DNA from: Mycobacterium sp. Z3061
Lineage (GTDB): Bacteria > Actinomycetota > Actinomycetes > Mycobacteriales > Mycobacteriaceae
Direction: 5' to 3'
DNA length: 64,000 nucleotides
Assembly: GCF_031583025.1 (NCBI RefSeq)
Contig: NZ_CP134062.1
Span: 6,545,234-6,609,233 of the forward strand
Part shown: positions 1-8,693 of the stretch, one piece after another
Layout: every line of letters begins with the position of its first letter
Position numbering within the stretch: position 1 is the stretch's first letter
Position numbers and translations under genes: made by a program
Notes under the pieces: generated by a model
Told to the model about the DNA's origin: nothing
What the model saw: only the letters and a program-made list of their open reading frames with translations
The model's database searches: none

Positions 1-751
1 ACGTCAGCGCCTGCAGGACTTTCCGTAAGTACCCGTAGTGCCGGTGCTGATCCAGGGCCAGATAGTAGTCTCGCCAATCCGGCACGCGCGCATGCCATTC
101 GAGCACGTACGAGGCCAGGTCCAGGTCGAGGATCTCGACTTCCTCCTCGATGGCCTCCGGGAAGCGGTCGTGCATCGCGGCCACCACGGGGGCGCTGACC
201 ATGAGCGCGTCGTGTTCCTGCTTGCACCGCGTGTACCGCGGATCCACGCCGAACGTGTCCGGCCCCTCGCCCGGGGCGGGCATCGGATCCTGACTTTCCC
301 AGTAGGGCAGCGCGCGCCGGCGGGGATCGGCGGCGATGAGGTTGACCAGGTGTGTGGTGCCCGAGCGCGGCATCCCGACGACGATGATCGGATTCTCGAT
401 CGGTATCGACTCGATCTCCGGATACCGCTTGATCAGGTCGGTCAGCGACAACCGGTTGCGCAGCAACCGCACGACCCGCTGCCGCAGCGTGGACCGGGAG
501 AGTTGGCGCAGCCCCGCGTCGTTGTCGATCGCGGCCACGTGCGCCTGCAGCCGGCCCGTGAAGCCATCGGTGTCGTCGAGATCCGAGGCACCCGCGTGGT
601 CGCACGCTTCGGCGAGCATCTTGTCGATGTCGAACTCGACGTGGCGGCTCTCGGTGTATTCCAGGATCTGGCGCTGGACGTCGGTCAACCGGGGCGACGT
701 CAGGTCATCGAAGTCGATCTGGTCAGTGATCCCGACGCCCGCTGCTTCCAC
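1..751 (-). CDS. Sulfotransferase family protein, 3' end beyond window
   Basis: About 250 N-terminal residues are visible; the gene runs off the left edge. The product carries the sulfotransferase 5'-phosphosulfate-binding signature GMPRSGTTHLVNLI at about residues 126-139, preceded by a hydrophobic strand (PIIVVG). Family members transfer sulfate from PAPS to hydroxyl groups of lipids or glycans; mycobacteria have several such stf-like genes. The start chosen is the GTG at 751, with GGGAG about 8 nt upstream and no in-frame start further upstream before the divergent regulator. It is divergent from an IclR-type regulator, which may control it. The acceptor substrate cannot be inferred. Confidence 0.85.
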   Translation of the reverse strand, partial: MEAAGVGITDQIDFDDLTSPRLTDVQRQILEYTESRHVEFDIDKMLAEACDHAGASDLDDTDGFTGRLQAHVAAIDNDAGLRQLSRSTLRQRVVRLLRNRLSLTDLIKRYPEIESIPIENPIIVVGMPRSGTTHLVNLIAADPRRRALPYWESQDPMPAPGEGPDTFGVDPRYTRCKQEHDALMVSAPVVAAMHDRFPEAIEEEVEILDLDLASYVLEWHARVPDWRDYYLALDQHRHYGYLRKVLQALT

Positions 752-778
752 CGCTGCACTCCCGAACCTTTTCCTATG

Positions 779-802
779 TCGAATAATCGATATAGGATTC
801 GA
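779..802. promoter_or_regulatory. Inverted repeat between divergent genes, candidate IclR operator
   Basis: The arms TCGAAT (779-784) and ATTCGA (797-802) are perfect complements separated by 12 nt, in the short AT-rich gap between the sulfotransferase and the IclR regulator. The placement fits autoregulation and control of the divergent gene. Binding is inferred, not shown. Confidence 0.45.
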
Positions 803-806
803 AAAT

Positions 807-1700
807 ATGACGGCAACGCTAGACGGGGACGCCACGCAACGTCAACCCGCATCCCCTCCCACCGAGCGGGTGGTCGCCATCATGGAGCTGCTCGCTTCCC
901 AGCCCGCGCGCGGATTCACCCTCGCCGAGATCAGCCGCGAGCTGCACATCAGCCGCGCCACTGGTCACGCCATCATGAGCACTCTGACCAGCCGCGAGTG
1001 GGTGGTCCGGGCTGCCACCGGCGCCTACTCGTGGGGCCCGGGCATCACCTCGTTGAGCACGCCGGTCCCCGAGCTCAGGCACCACGGACTATTGCAGAGC
1101 CTTGCCGAATCGATCGGAGCGCAGGTGTTTCTGGCCCGGCGGGAGGCCAATTCGATCGTGGTGATCGACAGCGCGGGTGAGACCGCATCGGGCATACATG
1201 TCGACCGGGGCTTACGGATGCCGCTTGTTGCGCCCTTCGGCCGCGATTATCTGGCGTGGAGCTCCACCGCCGCGCAGCACACCTGGCTGGCGGGTGCGGG
1301 CAAGCCGACGCCCGCCATGTCGCGCCGAATCAGCCTCGTTCTCAACGAGATCCGCGAGCGCGGCTACGTCATCGAACGCCTCAGCCGGGAGTACATCCGG
1401 GTATACACCGCGTTGCGCGCACTGGGCGCCGACGGGGAACCGGACGCCATCACGGTGCGATTGGCACGCGCACTGGCCGACCTGACGGTGATCGACATGG
1501 TGGCCGCCGAGCTCACCGAACCGGGCCTGCACAACATCGCCACCATTTCCGCGCCCGTCTTCGATGCGGACGGCATCGTCACCATGTCTGTCAGCGCCGC
1601 ACCGTTCACCGAACTCAGCGGTGCGCAGGTCGCCGACCTCGGCGAGCAGGTCCGCGTCGCGGCGCGAACGATCGCAGAATGCGTCGCGCATCCAGCCTGA
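807..1700 (+). CDS. IclR-family transcriptional regulator
   Basis: A 297-residue protein starting at ATG 807. The N-terminal winged helix-turn-helix (about residues 15-75) has the IclR pattern: TERVVAIMELL, then FTLAEISRELHISRATGH as the recognition region. The rest is a divergent C-terminal effector domain. Family members are usually local regulators of catabolic or transport genes. An open frame continues upstream, but it runs antisense through the sulfotransferase gene, so the ATG beside the inverted repeat is preferred. The effector is unknown. Confidence 0.85.
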   Translation: MTATLDGDATQRQPASPPTERVVAIMELLASQPARGFTLAEISRELHISRATGHAIMSTLTSREWVVRAATGAYSWGPGITSLSTPVPELRHHGLLQSLAESIGAQVFLARREANSIVVIDSAGETASGIHVDRGLRMPLVAPFGRDYLAWSSTAAQHTWLAGAGKPTPAMSRRISLVLNEIRERGYVIERLSREYIRVYTALRALGADGEPDAITVRLARALADLTVIDMVAAELTEPGLHNIATISAPVFDADGIVTMSVSAAPFTELSGAQVADLGEQVRVAARTIAECVAHPA

Positions 1701-1750
1701 GCGGTAGCCTGCAGCGGGAATCGACACCCCGTTCGTCCTGACAGAAAGGC

Positions 1751-2143
1751 ATGCCGGTGCTCGTCGTCACAACCAATGACATCCCCGGCTGGGAAATCCA
1801 GCGCGTCTGCGGCGAAGTCTTCGGACTGACCGTGCGGTCCCGAAATGCGTTCGCGCAGTTCGGTGCCGGGTTCAAGTCGATGTTCGGTGGCGAGTTGCAG
1901 GGCATGACCAAGAACTTGGCCGAGAGCCGTAACGAGGCGATGGCCCGGCTGATCAACGAGGCCCGCGCCAAGGGCGGCAACGCCATCGTGGCAATGCGCT
2001 TCGACACGACCGAGCTCGGTGACGTGTGGACCGAGATCTGTGCCTACGGGACGGCGGTGCAGGCGGTGCCGGTGACCGACGGCGCCCGCTACACCGCGTC
2101 CCAGCTGGGGTACGGCGGCGGCGCACCACAGCCTCAGCAATAG
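1751..2143 (+). CDS. YbjQ/UPF0145-family protein
   Basis: A 130-residue protein with the YbjQ (UPF0145) layout: an N-terminal strand LVVTTNDIPGW, a central helix with many Arg/Glu (NLAESRNEAMARLINEA), then KGGNAIVAMRFDTTEL and a terminal EICAYGTAV strand. A GAAAGG ribosome site lies 5 nt upstream of ATG 1751. The family is small, oligomeric and of unknown function, sometimes called heavy-metal-binding on structural grounds. The C-terminal tail is rich in Gly, Pro and Gln. It may be co-transcribed with the next two genes. Confidence 0.8.
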   Translation: MPVLVVTTNDIPGWEIQRVCGEVFGLTVRSRNAFAQFGAGFKSMFGGELQGMTKNLAESRNEAMARLINEARAKGGNAIVAMRFDTTELGDVWTEICAYGTAVQAVPVTDGARYTASQLGYGGGAPQPQQ

Positions 2144-2195
2144 CCACCCGGCCCTCGGCCGTGCTTCTTTCAGGCCGCAGCGGTAGTTTCAGCCA

Positions 2196-2555
2196 GTGAT
2201 AGTCGGGGCCTTTTTGGCCGAAGCTGCTTCGGCGACGGACAACAAACTCAACGTCTCGGGCGGCGTGCTGCTCCGATTCACGGTCGAGGACGATCGGCTG
2301 GCCCAGTTCCTGCTCGTGGTACTGACCCAGGCGGAGACCGGCAGCCCGGAGCGGCGCGTCGAGGTGGAGATCCGCCCGCCCACCGATGACGAGCCGCTGA
2401 ACATCGAGTTCGAGTTGCCCGAGGCCGCCACCACCGCCGAACTCGGTTTCGCGATCTTCCCGATCGAGGTCAAGCTGCCCGTCGATGGCCGCTGGGTTCT
2501 GGTCGTCACCGGCGGCGCGGGCATGATCTCGCTTCCGCTGATCGTCAGTGGTTAG
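2196..2555 (+). CDS. Conserved hypothetical protein (DUF6941-like)
   Basis: A 119-residue soluble protein with a GTG start. It begins IVGAFLAEAASATDNKLNVSGG and is predicted to be mostly beta strands (FTVEDDRLAQFLLVVL, IEFELPEAA, WVLVVTGGAG). The pattern resembles small actinobacterial DUF6941-type proteins with a beta-sandwich. No catalytic residues are recognised. It sits 52 nt after the YbjQ-like gene and 9 nt before the TM2 gene, so all three probably form one transcript. Confidence 0.6.
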   Translation: MIVGAFLAEAASATDNKLNVSGGVLLRFTVEDDRLAQFLLVVLTQAETGSPERRVEVEIRPPTDDEPLNIEFELPEAATTAELGFAIFPIEVKLPVDGRWVLVVTGGAGMISLPLIVSG

Positions 2556-2564
2556 GTAGAGCCG

Positions 2565-3008
2565 ATGGGAACGCCGAACTACCCCGGAAACCCCGAGCAG
2601 CAGCCGCCCTGGGGCCAGCAGCCCTACGGCTACCAGCCACCGCAGCCGCCGCAGTACCCACCCGTTCCGCCCGTCCCGCAATATCCGGGCTATCCGGGTT
2701 ACGCCGTCGATCCGCAGGCGCCGTTCGGACGTGACCCGGCCACCGGGATGCCGCTGTCGGACAAGTCCTCCACCACCGCCGGACTGCTTCAGCTGTTTTT
2801 CGGCGCCTTCGGCGTCGGTCGCTTCTATCTCGATTCCACCCAGATCGCGGTGATTCAGCTGTGCCTCGGCCTGTCCGGTCTGCTCTTCACCGTCTTCTGC
2901 ATCATCGGCCTACCGGTGTTCCTCGGCGTCGCCATCTGGGGCTTCATCGACGCGATCATGATCTTCACCGGCAGCGTCACCGACAGCTACGGCCGCAAAC
3001 TGCGCTAG
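2565..3008 (+). CDS. TM2-domain membrane protein
   Basis: A 147-residue protein. Residues 1-65 are a Pro/Tyr/Gln-rich cytosolic tail (repeats of PPQPPQYPP type). Residues about 68-135 form a TM2 domain: a polar turn STTAGLLQLFFGAFGVGRFYLD, then two hydrophobic helices separated by a short turn, with the second ending in WGFIDAIMIF. TM2 proteins are small two-helix membrane proteins of mostly unknown role; Pro-rich tails are common in actinobacterial members. It lies 9 nt after the preceding gene. Confidence 0.8.
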   Translation: MGTPNYPGNPEQQPPWGQQPYGYQPPQPPQYPPVPPVPQYPGYPGYAVDPQAPFGRDPATGMPLSDKSSTTAGLLQLFFGAFGVGRFYLDSTQIAVIQLCLGLSGLLFTVFCIIGLPVFLGVAIWGFIDAIMIFTGSVTDSYGRKLR

Positions 3009-3114
3009 CCCGCTCATCCCGAAAGTGACAGCGGGATAACAATTTCCACCCTCAAAGGGTCGCGGGCCGGTATGCCGCGCGGCGTGCGCCGGGTTCCGAA
3101 CTTACCGTCGCTGG

Positions 3115-4251
3115 GTGCAACGCCGAACCGCTCTCAAGCTGCCGCTGGCGCTGGCGGCCGCCACAGCGCTGAGCCGGACGCCACGCGCCTCCGCCGAGGC
3201 GGGCCGCTGGCCGGCCGACCGTGCGCACAACTGGTATCAGGCCCAGGGCTGGCTGGTCGGCGTCAACTACACCACCTCGACGGCCATCAATCAGCTCGAG
3301 ATGTTCCAGGCCGGGACCTATGACCCACGGCGCATCGACAACGAGCTGGGCGCTGCACGGTTCCACGGGTTCAACACGGTGCGGGTGTTCCTGCACGACC
3401 AGCTGTGGGCGCAGGACCGAGCCGGTTTTCAATCCCGGCTGGCGCAGTTCGTCGGCATCGCCGCACGCCACGGCATCAAGCCGCTGTTCGTGCTGTTCGA
3501 CTCCTGCTGGGACCCGTTTCCCCGGGTAGGTCGCCAGCGCGCGCCCCGGCCTGGCGTGCACAACTCCGGCTGGGTGCAGGGGCCGGGCGCCGAACACATT
3601 GACGACGCGCGCTACGTCGGCGTCATGCAGGAATACGTCACCGGGGTGTTGAGCCAGTTCCGCAACGACGACCGCGTGCTGGGTTGGGACCTGTGGAACG
3701 AACCCGACAACCCGGCCCGCGAGTACCGCAAGGTGGAGCGCAAGGACAAGCTGGACCGGGTTGCGGCGCTGCTCCCCCAGGTATTCCGCTGGGCACGCGC
3801 GGTGGATCCGGTGCAACCGTTGACAAGCGGTGTGTGGCAGGGCAATTGGGGAGATCCCGGCGCTCGCAGCGCCATCGCCGGAATCCAGCTCGACAACGCC
3901 GATGTGATCACGTTCCACAGCTACGCCCCGCCGGGAGAGTTCGAGGGCCGCATCGGTGAACTAGCGCCACTCGGGCGTCCGATCATCTGCACCGAGTACC
4001 TGGCCCGGTCACTGGGCAGCACGGTGGAGGGAATTCTGCCGATCGCCAGGCGGCACAACGTCGGCGCGTTCAACTGGGGCCTGGTCGCCGGCAAGACTCA
4101 GACCTATTTCCCATGGAGTTCGTGGGACCACCCGGCGACCGCGGTGCCCAAGCAGTGGTTCGCCGACCTGTTGCAGCCGGACGGGCGCCCGTTCGCGGAC
4201 GGTGAGGTGCAGACGATCCGCAAGCTGGCCGCCGGTCGGGATCGCGAGTGA
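3115..4251 (+). CDS. Secreted glycoside hydrolase, GH5/cellulase-like
   Basis: A 378-residue protein with a GTG start at 3115. The N-terminus QRRTALKLPLALAAATAL followed by ASA resembles a signal peptide with a twin-Arg motif, so export by Tat or Sec is likely. The TIM-barrel body has the clan GH-A pair: acid/base Glu196 in GWDLWNEPDNP and candidate nucleophile Glu294 in IICTEYLARS. Substrate-binding aromatics (NWG, SSWDHP) follow. Related mycobacterial proteins are annotated as cellulase or 1,4-beta-xylanase; the true polysaccharide substrate is unclear. It converges with the next gene, with adjacent stops at 4251/4252. Confidence 0.8.
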   Translation: MQRRTALKLPLALAAATALSRTPRASAEAGRWPADRAHNWYQAQGWLVGVNYTTSTAINQLEMFQAGTYDPRRIDNELGAARFHGFNTVRVFLHDQLWAQDRAGFQSRLAQFVGIAARHGIKPLFVLFDSCWDPFPRVGRQRAPRPGVHNSGWVQGPGAEHIDDARYVGVMQEYVTGVLSQFRNDDRVLGWDLWNEPDNPAREYRKVERKDKLDRVAALLPQVFRWARAVDPVQPLTSGVWQGNWGDPGARSAIAGIQLDNADVITFHSYAPPGEFEGRIGELAPLGRPIICTEYLARSLGSTVEGILPIARRHNVGAFNWGLVAGKTQTYFPWSSWDHPATAVPKQWFADLLQPDGRPFADGEVQTIRKLAAGRDRE

Positions 4252-5094
4252 TCAGGCGGGTGGATCGACCGTCCCCATCGGGCGGTGGTAGGCCGATTCG
4301 ACCATCGGGCGCCACTGCAGATCGTGAATCCTCTTGTTCTCGGCCGACTCGATCCGCCAGGTGACCATCGGCAGGTAGTACGTGGCGGGCGCTCCCAGGA
4401 TGTAGGTGGCGTTGCCCTCGACGTACGACTTGTTTCCGGGATCGGTCAGGCTGAGATTGCTGTAATCCAGGTGCGGGCCCCGCAATTCCCCTTTGCCGGC
4501 AACGAAGTTGGACGCCACTCGGTTGAAAAGCGCGACGGAATTGGACAGGTCGGCCGGGCAGTCCGCCCAGAAATCGTATTGACGCGTCAACACTTTGACC
4601 GTGTAGCGGGTATCGGCCGGAAATCCCCGGCCGCCATATGCTGCGGTGCATCCGCTGTTGGGAATGGTGGTGCAGCCCCCGTACTTGTTCTCCGGATCGC
4701 CGGTGAGAACGAATGTCACCGTCGCGGGATCGATGTCGCTACCCGGACCGTACCGGCGCAGCCAATCGTCTTCTACTTGCGCGCCTTCGCTGTGGCCGAG
4801 GACGATCTTGCGGCCCGGCGTGGAGTGCAGCAACTGGTTGAGCACGTCTGATCCCTGGTGCACGAAATAGGCGTTGGGCAGATTTGTGTAAGGGACTTTG
4901 ACTTTCACGTTCGGCGCCGCAAATAACTCGCCGCGTAACCAGTTGGAGGGCAGCGGCAAAAAGGCCGGGTTGATGGTCAATACCGTGGCAGCGGTGGATT
5001 CGTCTGCCGCTCTGGCCTTTACCGGCGCGATTGCGCCGGCAACCACTAGCGACGCCAATGCGATTGACGTCAGCAAACGCCTCACCGGTGCCAC
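4252..5094 (-). CDS. Secreted PE-PPE-domain serine hydrolase lacking a PE or PPE module
   Basis: A 280-residue protein with an N-terminal signal sequence (LLTSIALASLVVAGAIAPVKARA). The body matches the PE-PPE hydrolase domain: NWLRGELFAAPNVKVKVPYTN, then the nucleophile elbow GHSEG (Ser102), and a late LTDPGNKSYVEG segment. Such alpha/beta-hydrolase domains are often attached to PE or PPE modules; here the domain stands alone behind a signal peptide, so it probably leaves by Sec rather than type VII secretion. The start given is GTG 5094; an in-frame GTG nine bases further in (MRRLLTS), 5 nt after GGGGTGG, is equally plausible. Lipid or wax ester substrates are an inference. Confidence 0.8.
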   Translation of the reverse strand: MAPVRRLLTSIALASLVVAGAIAPVKARAADESTAATVLTINPAFLPLPSNWLRGELFAAPNVKVKVPYTNLPNAYFVHQGSDVLNQLLHSTPGRKIVLGHSEGAQVEDDWLRRYGPGSDIDPATVTFVLTGDPENKYGGCTTIPNSGCTAAYGGRGFPADTRYTVKVLTRQYDFWADCPADLSNSVALFNRVASNFVAGKGELRGPHLDYSNLSLTDPGNKSYVEGNATYILGAPATYYLPMVTWRIESAENKRIHDLQWRPMVESAYHRPMGTVDPPA

Positions 5095-5233
5095 CCCATG
5101 CCTGGCATATATATCATCGCCGGCGTCAAAATCGTTGTAGCGATTAGTGAATCGTGACGGGAATGACGCCGGGTCGCGATCTAGCGAGGGTAGTCACAGT
5201 TTGGCCGGTGCGGCGCGGGTGAACTACTGAACC

Positions 5234-5758
5234 ATGGCGGACATCATCGACCTCATCTACGCCGATCACGACTGGATCCGGCGTCAGTTCTTCCGCCTCG
5301 ACGATGCGTCATCGGACGACGACCTCGCAGCCATCTGGAATGTCCTCAGTGCCCGCCTCGACGTTCATGCCGAGGCTGAAGAAGCGGTGTTCTACCCGGC
5401 GCTACTCAAGCACGGCGGGCATGACCACCCCAGCAATCCCGAGGGTGACCCGGAGGACGAGACCGAAGACGCCATCACCGACCACAACGCGATCCGTGAC
5501 GCGGTCCGCCGGTCCCGCCGGCTCGAGCCTGGCAGCACCGAGTGGTTCGAGGCCGTTCACGAGGCACGCGAGCAGAACGGCAAGCACCTCGACGAGGAAG
5601 AGCGCGAGGCCATGCCGGACTTCATCAAGAGCGCCTCGCTGGAACTCCGGAAGGAGCTGGCCATGCAATGGTTGCGGTTTCATGCCGAGCGCGAAGCGAC
5701 CAAAGGTGTCGACAACCGCGACAAGGACGCGGGGGAATACATCGATAAGCACTCATGA
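5234..5758 (+). CDS. Hemerythrin HHE-domain protein
   Basis: A 174-residue four-helix protein starting at ATG 5234. Iron-ligand-type residues are visible: His12 (IYADHDWIRRQFF), a DVHAEAEEAVFYP block with His and Glu, TDHNAIRDAVRRS, and KHLDEEEREAMPDF. This is the HHE cation-binding arrangement for a di-iron site used in oxygen, NO or iron sensing. The C-terminus is charged. A strong hairpin terminator overlaps the stop. A decayed second copy lies about 3 kb downstream, so the gene was once duplicated. Confidence 0.85.
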   Translation: MADIIDLIYADHDWIRRQFFRLDDASSDDDLAAIWNVLSARLDVHAEAEEAVFYPALLKHGGHDHPSNPEGDPEDETEDAITDHNAIRDAVRRSRRLEPGSTEWFEAVHEAREQNGKHLDEEEREAMPDFIKSASLELRKELAMQWLRFHAEREATKGVDNRDKDAGEYIDKHS

Positions 5759-5785
5759 GAAACCCCGGCCGGGACCGGGGTTTCT
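5758..5785 (+). terminator. Rho-independent-type hairpin after the hemerythrin gene
   Basis: A perfect 11-bp stem AGAAACCCCGG (5758-5768) / CCGGGGTTTCT (5775-5785) with a 6-nt loop begins at the stop codon. The T-run is short, as usual in mycobacteria. It may also act for the convergent gene on the other strand. Confidence 0.7.
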
Positions 5786-5805
5786 GCCTCAACTCGGGTG
5801 GCTTG

Positions 5806-6435
5806 TCAGCGTGTGTAGATGCAGTGCGCGTCTCCACCGACCGGTTTCTCGGCCACCACCTTGCCATTGAGGGTGATACGGCATCCAGGATTGGATTGCT
5901 TGCCGGTCGCGACTACCTGCAGCATCGTGACGTCGGCGCCCACGGTGGTGGTGCGCTTGAAGGGAAGTGACGCGTTGCTGTACAGACCGGTATCGGGGTC
6001 GGTGACGACGGAGTACACGTCGCCAGGCCCGAACACCTCGAACACCACATTCCCACCAGCGGGGGACTGTGGCGCTGCGACCCGGGATGCCGCAGCGGCG
6101 TTGTCCGCCAACGTCGCCGAGCGCTCGTCAGGAGTGACGCAGATGGTGTCGCCGTCGAATGCCTCGCGCCAGACGTAACCGTTGACGCAGGTGTTCGGAC
6201 CGTAGGCGCCGCCGTTGGGCGACCGGTGGTTGGTGGGGTTGGCATTTTCCTGCTGGGTGCGGGTGCGCACCGCGGGCGTGACGCAGACGTGGTCACTGGG
6301 CCGGGCTTCGCGCCAGACGTAACCCGAAATGCAGGTGTCCGGGGCAGCCTCCGCGGGCGCCGGCACGGCGACGGTGATGAAGGCGGTGGCGGCGCACATC
6401 AGCAGCGGCGGTATCGATGAACGTGTAATAGACAT
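5806..6435 (-). CDS. Secreted protein: two GYVWREA repeats plus an MmpS-like domain
   Basis: A 209-residue protein with GGAGG just upstream of ATG 6435. A signal peptide (residues 1-30, ending APAEAA) is followed by two copies of a 20-residue Cys-bounded motif, CISGYVWREA...CVTP and CVNGYVWREA...CVTP, joined by a polar linker. From about residue 128 it resembles the periplasmic domain of MmpS proteins: VVFEVFGPGDVYSVVT, then LPFKRTTTVGADVTMLQVVA and a CRITLNGKVV hairpin. MmpS proteins are accessory subunits of MmpL lipid exporters and are normally membrane-anchored; this one lacks a typical anchor and no mmpL is nearby. The role of the repeats is unknown. Confidence 0.7.
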   Translation of the reverse strand: MSITRSSIPPLLMCAATAFITVAVPAPAEAAPDTCISGYVWREARPSDHVCVTPAVRTRTQQENANPTNHRSPNGGAYGPNTCVNGYVWREAFDGDTICVTPDERSATLADNAAAASRVAAPQSPAGGNVVFEVFGPGDVYSVVTDPDTGLYSNASLPFKRTTTVGADVTMLQVVATGKQSNPGCRITLNGKVVAEKPVGGDAHCIYTR

Positions 6436-6665
6436 GGACTTTCCTCCCCAGAATCCACTTTGGACCCGATTGACGGGGGTCGATCACCTTCTGGATCGAC
6501 CCGTTCTTAGATTCAGGCTGAAATTAGCTTCGGGAGTTTGCGGAAATCTTGCACAAAACTTGGAAGGACCCACCGCTGTCGGGCGAATCACCCGGCAGGC
6601 CTGCTGCGGTGCACGCCAAAGCCTTTGCTACTCATGGTGATTCACGATGAGAACGAGGTCGCGAT

Positions 6666-8348
6666 CTAGTCGTCCATTGGCGAATTGAAGAATATGGTCC
6701 CGCCGGTGGGACTGTACGAGAAGTAGATCGGCATCTGCGTGAAGATGTAGTTCCCGGTATTGAAGTCGCCCGCCGTGACTTGCACCGCGTCGGGGGACGC
6801 ACTGACCGTCTCGGTATACAGCGTGATGTAGCCACCCTCCACGGTCCCGGGAACCCGCACTTGAATCGTTGTGCCCGCCGGCAGATAGTCGCCTGCGGTG
6901 TAGCCGGGTACGAGGGCTTCCGGAATGTCGCCGTCCACGCCACCGCTATCGACGTACGCGTTGGTGGTGGGTTGCCAAGCGCCGCCGTTGACCGAGATTT
7001 CGAATTGGTTGGTGATCGGCGCTCCGGTGACCGCGGCAAAGGGATTCCCTGGGTTGGGACCGAAGACCATCTCCTGGCCAGGTTGATTGATCAGCACTCC
7101 CTGGCCGAGGATTCCGGGCAGCTGCTGCACGGCGCTGGTCTGGAAATGCGGGAGGCTGGTGGTGTTGGCCCCGACGCCGAGAAGGCCTTCTGGCTCGTCT
7201 GGCACGCCATTGAATGTTTCCGAGGTGATCACGCCGATGGTCATGGGTCTGGTGATGATTCCGTGTCCGAAGTTAAGCGACGACGTGTAGGTGTCGTAGT
7301 GGACGACGGTTTCCTGTTCGGGCGTGCCGAACGTATACACGCCCGAGCCGGTGGAGGGGCCTAGCGATGCGAGATCGACGTCTGAGAGCGGAATCAATGT
7401 CGTGGTGGACCCCGTGTCCACTGACACCTGCACCATCTGTCCGTCGCCGACAGCGACATAAACCTTGGGCCGAGTGCCGTCCACTTCGAGATCGATGGCC
7501 GCTTGGCCGCCTGCTTCTCCGGTAGCCCCCGAGTGACCTCCCAACAGGCTGCCAGGTCCGCCCTGACCGCCAGCGCCCAACACCCCGCCGGTTCCACCGG
7601 CGCCGCCGTTGCCGAGCAGCCAGCCGCCACGACCCCCCGCACCGCCGGCGGCAAGCTCCCCGCCCGTCCCGCCGGCACCACCGTCGCCGAAGAACAGCGC
7701 GCTGCCGCCCGCACCGCCGGCCGCTACCGGTCCACCCAGTCCGCCGGTGCCGCCGTTGCCCCACAGCAACCCGCCGGTGCCGCCGATCCCACCGGGTGCT
7801 CCCCAACCGCCGCCGCCACCGGCGCCGCCGGTGCCGATCAGACCCGCCGCGCCGCCCGCACCCCCGGGCGCACCGTCGGCAGTGCTCTCCCCACCGGCGC
7901 CGCCGTTACCGAACAAGATCCCGCCGGCACCACCAGAGGTTCCGACGCCCTCGGCGTCGGTAATCCCTTCGGACCCGTTGCCGATCAGCGGCCGGCCCAA
8001 CAACGTGTTGGTTGGCGCGTTGATCAACGCGAGAACGTCGTGCTCGAAGGTCTGCAGCGGCGCTGTGTTGGCGACCTCGGCCGCAGCATAGGCGCGCGCG
8101 CCGGCGTTGATGGTCTGTACGAACTGGGCGTGAAACGCCGCGACCTGCGTACTCAACGCCTGATACGTCGACGCCTGCTGAGACAACAACGTTGCGATAG
8201 CCGCCGACACCTCGTCACCGGCAGCGGCGAGCAACCGCGTCGTCGGCACGGCAGCGGCCGCGTTGGCCGCGCTGATCGTCGATTCGATATGCGCCAGACT
8301 TTTTGCTGCGTCCGTCACCACTTGTGGAGACACGAGCACAAACGACAT
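6666..8348 (-). CDS. PE_PGRS aspartic protease, PecA type
   Basis: A 560-residue protein. Residues 1-95 are a PE domain ([19 protein letters not shown]). A linker with the usual [10 protein letters not shown] follows, then a short GGAGG-rich PGRS to about residue 285, then a pepsin-like domain. The two catalytic motifs are visible: [11 protein letters not shown] (Asp at about 310) and [11 protein letters not shown] (Asp at about 466), each in a hydrophobic-Asp-Thr/Ser-Gly context. The layout matches M. marinum PecA and M. tuberculosis PE_PGRS16/35, cell-surface proteases that cleave type VII-secreted PE proteins. It sits upstream of, and on the same strand as, a giant PE_PGRS that could be a substrate. 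Confidence 0.9.
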   Translation of the reverse strand: MSFVLVSPQVVTDAAKSLAHIESTISAANAAAAVPTTRLLAAAGDEVSAAIATLLSQQASTYQALSTQVAAFHAQFVQTINAGARAYAAAEVANTAPLQTFEHDVLALINAPTNTLLGRPLIGNGSEGITDAEGVGTSGGAGGILFGNGGAGGESTADGAPGGAGGAAGLIGTGGAGGGGGWGAPGGIGGTGGLLWGNGGTGGLGGPVAAGGAGGSALFFGDGGAGGTGGELAAGGAGGRGGWLLGNGGAGGTGGVLGAGGQGGPGSLLGGHSGATGEAGGQAAIDLEVDGTRPKVYVAVGDGQMVQVSVDTGSTTTLIPLSDVDLASLGPSTGSGVYTFGTPEQETVVHYDTYTSSLNFGHGIITRPMTIGVITSETFNGVPDEPEGLLGVGANTTSLPHFQTSAVQQLPGILGQGVLINQPGQEMVFGPNPGNPFAAVTGAPITNQFEISVNGGAWQPTTNAYVDSGGVDGDIPEALVPGYTAGDYLPAGTTIQVRVPGTVEGGYITLYTETVSASPDAVQVTAGDFNTGNYIFTQMPIYFSYSPTGGTIFFNSPMDD

Positions 8349-8485
8349 CGCCCACCTCCGGCAACCCGTTCCATCGAGTTGTCGCCCCCCGAGTGCGACA
8401 TGCGGGATATTAGCGGCTCTGGGCCTGTGACGTGCGCGTTTGCGCGAAAAGGCCTGCTACGCCCAGCGTCCGGCCCGGTAGTCAT

Positions 8486-8654
8486 CGACTGGTTCGACGC
8501 CGTTCACAAGGCCATGCCGAACGGCAAACGCCCGCATCTCTGCAGCTCCGGAATGAACTGGCCGTGCAATGGTTACGGTTCACGCCGAACGCGCAGCGAC
8601 TACGGGAGTCGACGCGATAAGGACGCGGACACCTCTATCGATAAGCATTTACGA
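8486..8654 (+). pseudogene. Decayed hemerythrin-domain gene, 3' fragment
   Basis: This stretch aligns with the 3' third of the intact hemerythrin gene at 5234-5758, in two reading frames. One frame reads DWFDAVHKAMPNGK and ends RRDKDADTSIDKH; the other reads LQLRNELAVQWLRF. The intact gene has EWFEAVHEA, LELRKELAMQWLRF and NRDKDAGEYIDKHS. An internal deletion and frameshifts have removed function. Even the terminator hairpin after the stop is preserved, so the duplication included the gene end and the terminator. Confidence 0.8.
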
Positions 8655-8681
8655 GAAACCCCGGCCGGTGGGCGGGGTTTC
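8655..8681 (+). terminator. Duplicated hemerythrin terminator hairpin
   Basis: Stem GAAACCCC (8655-8662) / GGGGTTTC (8674-8681), a degenerate copy of the hairpin at 5758-5785, in the same position relative to the IDKH codons. It also faces the end of the convergent small secreted gene. Confidence 0.6.
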
Positions 8682-8693
8682 CGCCCAGCTGAT

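Noticed and set aside
3034..3046. GGATAACAATTTC, resembling the E. coli lac operator.
   Set aside because: The resemblance is limited to one side, lies between two ordinary mycobacterial genes and no LacI-type regulator is present. It is either chance or possibly vector-like, but flanking bases do not continue a vector match.
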